A stretch of 18,967 nucleotides of DNA, from positions 1 to 18,967 of the forward strand of contig JBBSEZ010000170.1 of NCBI GenBank assembly GCA_038239195.1, in the 5' to 3' direction. This DNA is from JBBSEZ01 sp038239195. Lineage in GTDB: Bacteria > Planctomycetota > Planctomycetia > Gemmatales > Gemmataceae. Positions 14,088-18,967 of this stretch are shown in pieces. The stretch's first letter is position 1. Every line of letters begins with the position of its first letter. The translations under genes and the position numbers were made by a program. The notes beneath the pieces are model-generated. The model ran no database searches. It worked only from the letters and a program-made list of their open reading frames with translations, and had not been told where the DNA came from.

Positions 14088-15767
14088 ATGCGGCGACCGT
14101 TGACCGGGCCGTGCCTCTTCGTTTTGTTGTTGGCATCGCTCGCCAACTCGGGAATTGCCCAGCCCCCGAAGGACGAGAAGAAGGTCGAGGAGAAGAAGGT
14201 CGAGGAGAAGAAGGTCGAGGAGAAGAAGGTCGAGGAGAAGAAGGTCGAAGAGAAGAAGGTCGAAGAGAAGAAGAAGGTTGACGAAAAGAAGGCCCCCGAC
14301 GCCGTCGCCAAACTCGAAGAGTTGGTGAAAAAGCTGGAAGGGCGCATCGCCAACTTCGAGAAGGCCCAGGCGTCGCTCAAGAAGCTGGAAGGGCGCGTCG
14401 CCGGCCTGGAGAAGGTCCAGGAAGCATTCAAGAAGCTCGAGCCGCGCCTTGCGAAGCTGGAGAAACTCGAAGACGCCTTCAAGAAGTTCGAGCCCAGGAT
14501 CGCCGCGCTCGAGAAGCTCGAGGGCTCGCTCAAGAAGCTGGAGCCGAAGCTCGCCGCGCTGGAAGGTGTAATCAAGAAACTGGAGCCGCGGGTGGCCAAG
14601 TCGGAGGACGCGGCCAAGAGCGTTCACAACAATCTGAAGAAGCTCCAGGACGCCAACGCCGACCTGCTCAAGAAAATGAAGGCCGAGGTGGAGGCGCACA
14701 AGAAGGACACGAAGCGCGCGGAGGACACCGCCAAGGTCGTCCTGCAAGACCTGAAGAAGTTGCAAGACGCCAATGCCGACCTGGTCAAGAAGGTGCAAGC
14801 CGAGGCCGAGGCGCACAAGAAGGACCTCAAGCGCGTTGAAGACACCGCCAAGAGCGTGCAGACCGACCTGAAGAAGCTACAGGACGCCAACGCCGACCTG
14901 GTCAAGAAGGCCCAGGCGGCGGACAAGAAGCGCGAGGCCGAGGCCGCCGAGCGCAAGAAGGACCTGAAGCGCGTGGAGGAAACGGTCCGCAAGCAGGGCG
15001 AGCGCCAGGCCCTGGAAAACGCCGCGCTGCGCTTGCAGGTCGCGCAGGTGGAGCAAAAGCTCAAGCAGGAAAGCGCCGCCCGGACGAAGGTGGAGGCGGG
15101 CATCAAGGCGCTCCTCGAAGGGGCGGGCTCGTCGAAGAAGGACCTCGCCCGAGTGGAGGCCCTCGTCCAGAAAGAGCGGGCGGCGCGGAAGCGGGACCAG
15201 GCGCGCTTCGAGGAATGGCTCAAGTTGCCGTTCGTAGGCGCCGTCTACCACCCGACGAGGGCGGGCTGCGCGGGCGAGGTGATCCACTGCCCCAGCTCGT
15301 CCATCGCCAAGGTCTATCCGCCCGCGCTGCCGCCAGCGCCTCCCGAGCCCAAGAAAAAGGCCGAGGCGGCCCCCGCTCCGACCGAAGTGGCCCTCGTCTC
15401 CCTGCCGAGGCGGGCGCGCAAGCCGCTGCCGGCGCTCAAGCTCGAAGACTGGACCGCGGACGATGCGCCGCTCCTGTTCTGGAGCGGCTACACGCTGTAC
15501 TGGAACGAGGAACATGAGGAGGCGCTGGTCCGCCTCGACGCCGCCGTGAAGCTGGACGCCGACGCCCGCTCCTGGTACTTCAAGAGCCTCACCGAGACGG
15601 CGCTCGGCGAGGAGAGAGCAGCGAGGGCGTCCCTTGCCAAGGCGGCGGAGCTCCACCTCGGCGGCAAGCCGCGCGCCGACCTGATCGGCAACGTCCTCGA
15701 ACGCGTGCAGGGCGACGACCGCCGTCGCCTGGCGCGGGCGCTCGACGACGAGCGCACCAAGCGCTGA
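14088..15767 (+). CDS. Secreted Lys/Glu-rich coiled-coil repeat protein with TPR-like end
   Basis: This is a 559-residue protein. The signal peptide is MRRPLTGPCLFVLLLASLAN with likely cleavage before QPPK. Then come three repeat classes. First is KKVEE ×6 (31-60). Second are 17-residue units KKLEPRLAKLEKLEDAF ×4 (81-148), with shorter variants to 183. Third is a 39-residue unit starting KKLQDANADL, at 184-222 and 223-261, with a partial third from 262. All predict long helical coiled coil. A linker with VGAVYHPTRAGCAGEVIHC may hold a disulfide. The C-terminal 90 residues (LLFWSGYTLYWNEEHEEAL…) match a single TPR-like helical hairpin also seen in other planctomycete proteins. ATG 14088 has AAGGGAG seven bases upstream. 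No enzyme motif is visible. It is probably a structural or scaffold protein outside the inner membrane. The gene is bracketed by two related palindromes. Confidence 0.85.
   Translation: MRRPLTGPCLFVLLLASLANSGIAQPPKDEKKVEEKKVEEKKVEEKKVEEKKVEEKKVEEKKKVDEKKAPDAVAKLEELVKKLEGRIANFEKAQASLKKLEGRVAGLEKVQEAFKKLEPRLAKLEKLEDAFKKFEPRIAALEKLEGSLKKLEPKLAALEGVIKKLEPRVAKSEDAAKSVHNNLKKLQDANADLLKKMKAEVEAHKKDTKRAEDTAKVVLQDLKKLQDANADLVKKVQAEAEAHKKDLKRVEDTAKSVQTDLKKLQDANADLVKKAQAADKKREAEAAERKKDLKRVEETVRKQGERQALENAALRLQVAQVEQKLKQESAARTKVEAGIKALLEGAGSSKKDLARVEALVQKERAARKRDQARFEEWLKLPFVGAVYHPTRAGCAGEVIHCPSSSIAKVYPPALPPAPPEPKKKAEAAPAPTEVALVSLPRRARKPLPALKLEDWTADDAPLLFWSGYTLYWNEEHEEALVRLDAAVKLDADARSWYFKSLTETALGEERAARASLAKAAELHLGGKPRADLIGNVLERVQGDDRRRLARALDDERTKR
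14172..14279 (+). repeat. 15-bp coding minisatellite (KKVEE repeats)
   Basis: Six nearly identical 15-bp units (GAGGAGAAGAAGGTC, first one GACGAG, last ones with GAA) run 14172-14261, followed by an 18-bp unit with an added AAG. The units are nearly identical in DNA, including third bases, so expansion was recent. Copy number may vary between strains. Confidence 0.9.
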
Positions 15768-15778
15768 GGAAGAGGACC

Positions 15779-15828
15779 GCGAAGCCGCAAGCGGCAGGCC
15801 CGGCGAGGCCATCCGCTTGCGGCTTCGC
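15779..15828. repeat. Perfect 16-bp inverted repeat after the coiled-coil gene
   Basis: Arms 15779-15794 and 15813-15828 are perfect reverse complements (core AAGCCGCAAGCGG) with an 18-bp loop. It lies 11 bases after the stop, so it may terminate transcription, but it lacks a T tract and belongs to the same family as the element at 13845. Confidence 0.8.
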
Positions 15829-15849
15829 GCTTCCCGGCGCCGAAACCGT

Positions 15850-15879
15850 TTGGTCCCCCTCCCGCTCGGCTGCTAGAAT
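15850..15879 (+). promoter_or_regulatory. Candidate promoter of the PVC cytochrome gene
   Basis: TGCTAGAAT gives an extended -10 (TAGAAT at 15874-15879), with TTGGTC (15850-15855) 18 bases upstream. The leader would be about 50 bases. Confidence 0.45.
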
Positions 15880-15938
15880 CAGTTCCACCCGCCCGCCGGC
15901 GCTCCCGCCGAGCCCACCGCCCCCCTGGAGAGACCTCG

Positions 15939-18900
15939 ATGCGACGGGCCCTCACCTGGCTGTCTGGCGCGGCCCTGGCCGCGGTGTTGCTTGCCACCGC
16001 CCCCGTGCCCACCTCGGCCCAGAAGAAGGGCGAGCTCCCGCCGCACGGCCAGGACAAGGTGCCTGGCCCGGCCCTCAGCCCGGCCGAGGCCGTCAAGAAG
16101 ATGCGCGTCCCCGAGGGCTTCTCCGTCGAGGTCGTCGCCGCCGAGCCCGACCTCGTCAACCCCGTCGCCATGACCTTCGACGAGAAGGGCCGCGTCTGGG
16201 TCACCGAAAGCCTCGAATACCCGCGCCGCAGCCCCGGCCCCGGCCGCGACCGCATCAAGGTGATCGAGCTCGGCCCCGACGGCAAGGCGTCCAAGGTCAC
16301 CGTCTTCGCCGACGGCCTCAACATCCCCTCCGGCATCGCCGTCGGCCACGGGGGCGTCTGGGTCGCCAACTCCCCCGACGTCCTCTTCTACAAGGAAGGG
16401 CCCGACGGCAAGGCCGCGGGCAAGCCCGAGGTGGTCGTCACTGGCTTTGGCCGCGACGACACCCACGAACTGCCCAACTCGCTCACCTGGGGCCCCGACG
16501 GCTGGCTCTACGGCCTCAATGGGGTCTTCAACCGCAGCCACGTCAAGCAGCGCGGCAAGGACTTCCACTTCACCTGTGCCCTCTTCCGCATCCACCCCAA
16601 GACGCGCGAGTTCCAGCTCTTCTGCGAGGGCACCTCCAACCCCTGGGGCGTCGCCTTCGACAACGAGGGCAGCGCCTTCGTCAGCGCCTGCGTCATCGAC
16701 CACCTCTGGCACCTGACCGAGACGGGCTACTACCACCGTCAGGGGGGCGCTTACCCTCCCTTCGCGTGGCGGCTCGGCTCCATCGTCAAGCACCGGCACC
16801 AGAAGGCGGCCTACTGCGGGATCCACTTCTTCGACAGCGACGTCTACCCCAAAGAGTATCGCGAACGTCTCTACATGGGCAACATCCACGGCGGATGCAT
16901 CAACGTGGACGTCCTGCGCCGCGACGGCTCGACCTACTTCGCCACCCCCGCCCCCGACTTCCTGACCGCCAACGATCAATGGTTCATGCCGGTGGCGCAG
17001 AAAACGGGCCCCGACGGGTGCCTGTACGTCCTCGACTGGTACGACCGCTATCACTGCTATCAGGACGCCAACCGCGACCCCAGGGGCATCGACCGCACCC
17101 ACGGCCGGCTCTACCGGGTGCGCTACAAGAACGCCCCGCGGGCCCCGAAGTTCGACCTCGGAACCGAGAGCGACGACAAACTGATCGAGCGGTTGCACAG
17201 CCCCAACGTCTACTTCCGCGACGTCGCCCAGCGCGTGCTGAGCGAGCGCAACGCGCCGGCGGCGCGGGCCAAGTTGGAGAAGTTGGTCCTCGATGGCGCT
17301 GCCCCGCGCAAGGCGCGCATGCACGCGCTGTGGGCCCTGGTCGGCGGGGGCACGTTGGGCCCGGCGTTTCACGAAAAGTTGCTCGCCCACGCCGAGTCGA
17401 GTTACCGGGCCTGGGGCGTGCGCGCCGCGGGGAACGCGGGCAAGGTCGAGGCGAGCGTGCGCGACAAGGTGGCGGCCCTCGCCAGGGACGAGTCGCGCGA
17501 CGTGCTGTTGCAGGTCGCCATCGCCTCGCGCAAGGTTGCGGGGATGGCGCCGATTCCCGCCCTCCTCGAAGTGCTGTCGCGCTCCGGCGACGACAAGCTC
17601 ATCCCGGCCATCGTCTGGCAGAACCTGCACCCGCTGCTGGAGGACGAGGCCGGCGCCTTCCTCGCCGAGGTGAAGCGGCGCCCCGCGACGACCAATCTGG
17701 GCCTCCTCATGCCGCGCGTCGTCGAGCGCATCCTGGCGCAGCGCAAGCCGGGGCCGGGGCTGCTGGTCGATCTGTTCGGCCTCGTGGCGGAGGGGCGCGC
17801 CGCCGACCTCGGCGCCGCCCGCCAGACGCTCGCGGTGCTGGCGACGAAGGCCCAGACGGGCGAGATCAACGGGGCGACGCGCACGGGCCTGAAGGAGCGC
17901 TTCGTTCCCGTGCTGCGCAAGCTGCTGGCCCAGAAGCCGGCCAGCCCGCTGCGCATGGACGCCGCGGTGCTGGCGGCGACGCTCGGGGACGCGGGCGGGC
18001 TGGAGGTGGTGCGCGCCGGCTTCGCCTCGAAGCGCGAGCCCGACGCGGTGCGGCTGCGGGCGCTCGAGGCGCTGATCGCGGCGCGCGACGAGGGCGTGCT
18101 GGCGGCGGCGAGCAAGGCGATCGGCGACCGGAAGGGCCAGTCGCCGAGCTTCCGCGGCCAGGTGCTCTCGGCGCTGAGCAAGCTGGAAGGCCCCGAGGTG
18201 GGCAAGACGGTGCTCTCGCACTATGCCCGCCTGGAGCCCGACTTGCGGCCGCGTGCCGTCGAGGTGCTCACGGAGCGCCCGGCGTGGGCGAAGGCCCTGA
18301 TGAAGGCGGTGGCCGAGAAGAAGGTGCCGGCGGGGGCCGTCAACGTCAACCAGGTGCGCCGAATGCTGGCGAGCAAAGACGCGGAGCTGGCGAAGCAGGT
18401 GAAGGCCGTCTGGGGGACGGTGCGCGAGGGGCGGAGCGGGGAGCGCGAGAAAGTGGTTCGGGAGATGCAACAGTTGTTGAACAAGGTGCCGGGCGACGCG
18501 AAGCGCGGCATCGTCGTCTTCAAGAACGTCTGCGCGCAGTGCCACAAGATCCACGGCGAGGGGCAGGACGTCGGCCCCGACCTCACGAGCAATGGGCGGG
18601 CGACCTTCGAGCAGTTGCTGTCCAACGTCTTCGACCCGAGCCTGGTGATCGGCGTCGGTTACCAGGCGGTGACGGTCGAGACGACGGCGGGCCGCTCGCT
18701 GACGGGCCTGCTCGTCGAAGATGGCCCGATGCGCGTGGTGCTGAAACTGCAAGGGGGCAAGCAGGAAGTGGTCCCGCGGCGGTTGGTGGAGAACGTGAGT
18801 GTCAGCCCGCTGTCGCTGATGCCCGAGGGCATGGAGAAGCAGCTCAAGCCGCAGGAGATCGCCGACCTGTTCGCGTTCCTGGTGCTGGACAAGCACCCCA

Positions 18901-18941
18901 ACGACCCGACGGCGCGGAAGGTGCCGGGCGCGCCGCGGTAG
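15939..18941 (+). CDS. PVC-type propeller/HEAT/cytochrome c protein
   Basis: This is a complete 1000-residue secreted protein. The signal peptide ends near TSA (27). From about 50 to 400 lies an N-terminal dehydrogenase-like beta-propeller (RVPEGFSVEVVAAEPDLV, NSLTWGPDGWLYG, DWYDRYHCYQD), the type called Piru_Ver_Nterm. About 415-840 are helical HEAT-like repeats (FRDVAQRVLSE…, RMHALWALVG…). The C-terminal 145 residues are a cytochrome c domain with heme site CAQCH (865-869), followed by GEGQDVGPDL; a Met near residue 964-968 (LMPEGM) could be the distal ligand. Such proteins are abundant in planctomycetes and are thought to oxidise sugars or other substrates outside the inner membrane and pass electrons to the heme. 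The substrate is unknown. GGAG lies before ATG 15939. No defect is seen. Confidence 0.95.
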   Translation: MRRALTWLSGAALAAVLLATAPVPTSAQKKGELPPHGQDKVPGPALSPAEAVKKMRVPEGFSVEVVAAEPDLVNPVAMTFDEKGRVWVTESLEYPRRSPGPGRDRIKVIELGPDGKASKVTVFADGLNIPSGIAVGHGGVWVANSPDVLFYKEGPDGKAAGKPEVVVTGFGRDDTHELPNSLTWGPDGWLYGLNGVFNRSHVKQRGKDFHFTCALFRIHPKTREFQLFCEGTSNPWGVAFDNEGSAFVSACVIDHLWHLTETGYYHRQGGAYPPFAWRLGSIVKHRHQKAAYCGIHFFDSDVYPKEYRERLYMGNIHGGCINVDVLRRDGSTYFATPAPDFLTANDQWFMPVAQKTGPDGCLYVLDWYDRYHCYQDANRDPRGIDRTHGRLYRVRYKNAPRAPKFDLGTESDDKLIERLHSPNVYFRDVAQRVLSERNAPAARAKLEKLVLDGAAPRKARMHALWALVGGGTLGPAFHEKLLAHAESSYRAWGVRAAGNAGKVEASVRDKVAALARDESRDVLLQVAIASRKVAGMAPIPALLEVLSRSGDDKLIPAIVWQNLHPLLEDEAGAFLAEVKRRPATTNLGLLMPRVVERILAQRKPGPGLLVDLFGLVAEGRAADLGAARQTLAVLATKAQTGEINGATRTGLKERFVPVLRKLLAQKPASPLRMDAAVLAATLGDAGGLEVVRAGFASKREPDAVRLRALEALIAARDEGVLAAASKAIGDRKGQSPSFRGQVLSALSKLEGPEVGKTVLSHYARLEPDLRPRAVEVLTERPAWAKALMKAVAEKKVPAGAVNVNQVRRMLASKDAELAKQVKAVWGTVREGRSGEREKVVREMQQLLNKVPGDAKRGIVVFKNVCAQCHKIHGEGQDVGPDLTSNGRATFEQLLSNVFDPSLVIGVGYQAVTVETTAGRSLTGLLVEDGPMRVVLKLQGGKQEVVPRRLVENVSVSPLSLMPEGMEKQLKPQEIADLFAFLVLDKHPNDPTARKVPGAPR

Positions 18942-18967
18942 GGTGGGCCGAGTCTTCGAGGCCCACG

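Noticed and set aside
15879..18896. 1005-codon minus-strand open frame
   Set aside because: It lies exactly opposite the PVC cytochrome gene, whose signal peptide, propeller and CAQCH heme site are unmistakable. The antisense frame is low in motif content.

Overview
The window is about 19 kb of very GC-rich bacterial chromosome. Its gene content points to a planctomycete, most likely a Gemmata-like member of the Planctomycetota. The evidence is an ECF-type sigma factor directly upstream of a one-TM Ser/Thr kinase, a WD40 protein with a HEAT-like tail beside a sigma-factor gene, a very large secreted beta-propeller/HEAT/cytochrome c protein of the PVC type, and an HEWGTF-type secreted protein. 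This assignment is inference from families; no ribosomal marker is present.

Layout. (1) 1-378: the 3' end of a FabF-type ketoacyl-ACP synthase (+) runs into an array of 30-bp hairpin repeats. The array's outer inverted ends carry the stop codons of both this gene and the convergent penicillin-acylase-type gene. (2) 376-5253 (- strand): sigma factor, then kinase (3-bp gap), then acylase (108-bp gap), probably one transcription unit with a TATAAT promoter. The kinase gene has a 55-bp palindromic block inserted in frame just before DFG. (3) 5473-6756 (+): secreted HEWGTF-motif protein, facing a convergent hairpin. (4) 6801-12667 (- strand, listed in transcription order): FabZ-like dehydratase, trmB, WD40 protein, decayed sigma factor, decayed secreted protein, and a zinc-ribbon membrane protein. 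The two decayed genes together hold four lesions within about 1 kb. (5) 12813-13763 (-): HAD-like protein that has lost its nucleophile Asp. (6) 14088-15767 (+): secreted coiled-coil protein built from three nested repeat classes, bracketed by two copies of a palindrome with the core AAGCCGCAAGCGG. (7) 15939-18941 (+): complete PVC-type cytochrome c protein.

No tRNA, rRNA, CRISPR array, transposase or integrase was recognised. The main interest lies in three unrelated small palindromic elements that touch coding sequence (a gene terminus, a kinase interior and intergenic positions), and in the local cluster of gene decay. I did not find a clear new multi-gene defence or biosynthetic system.
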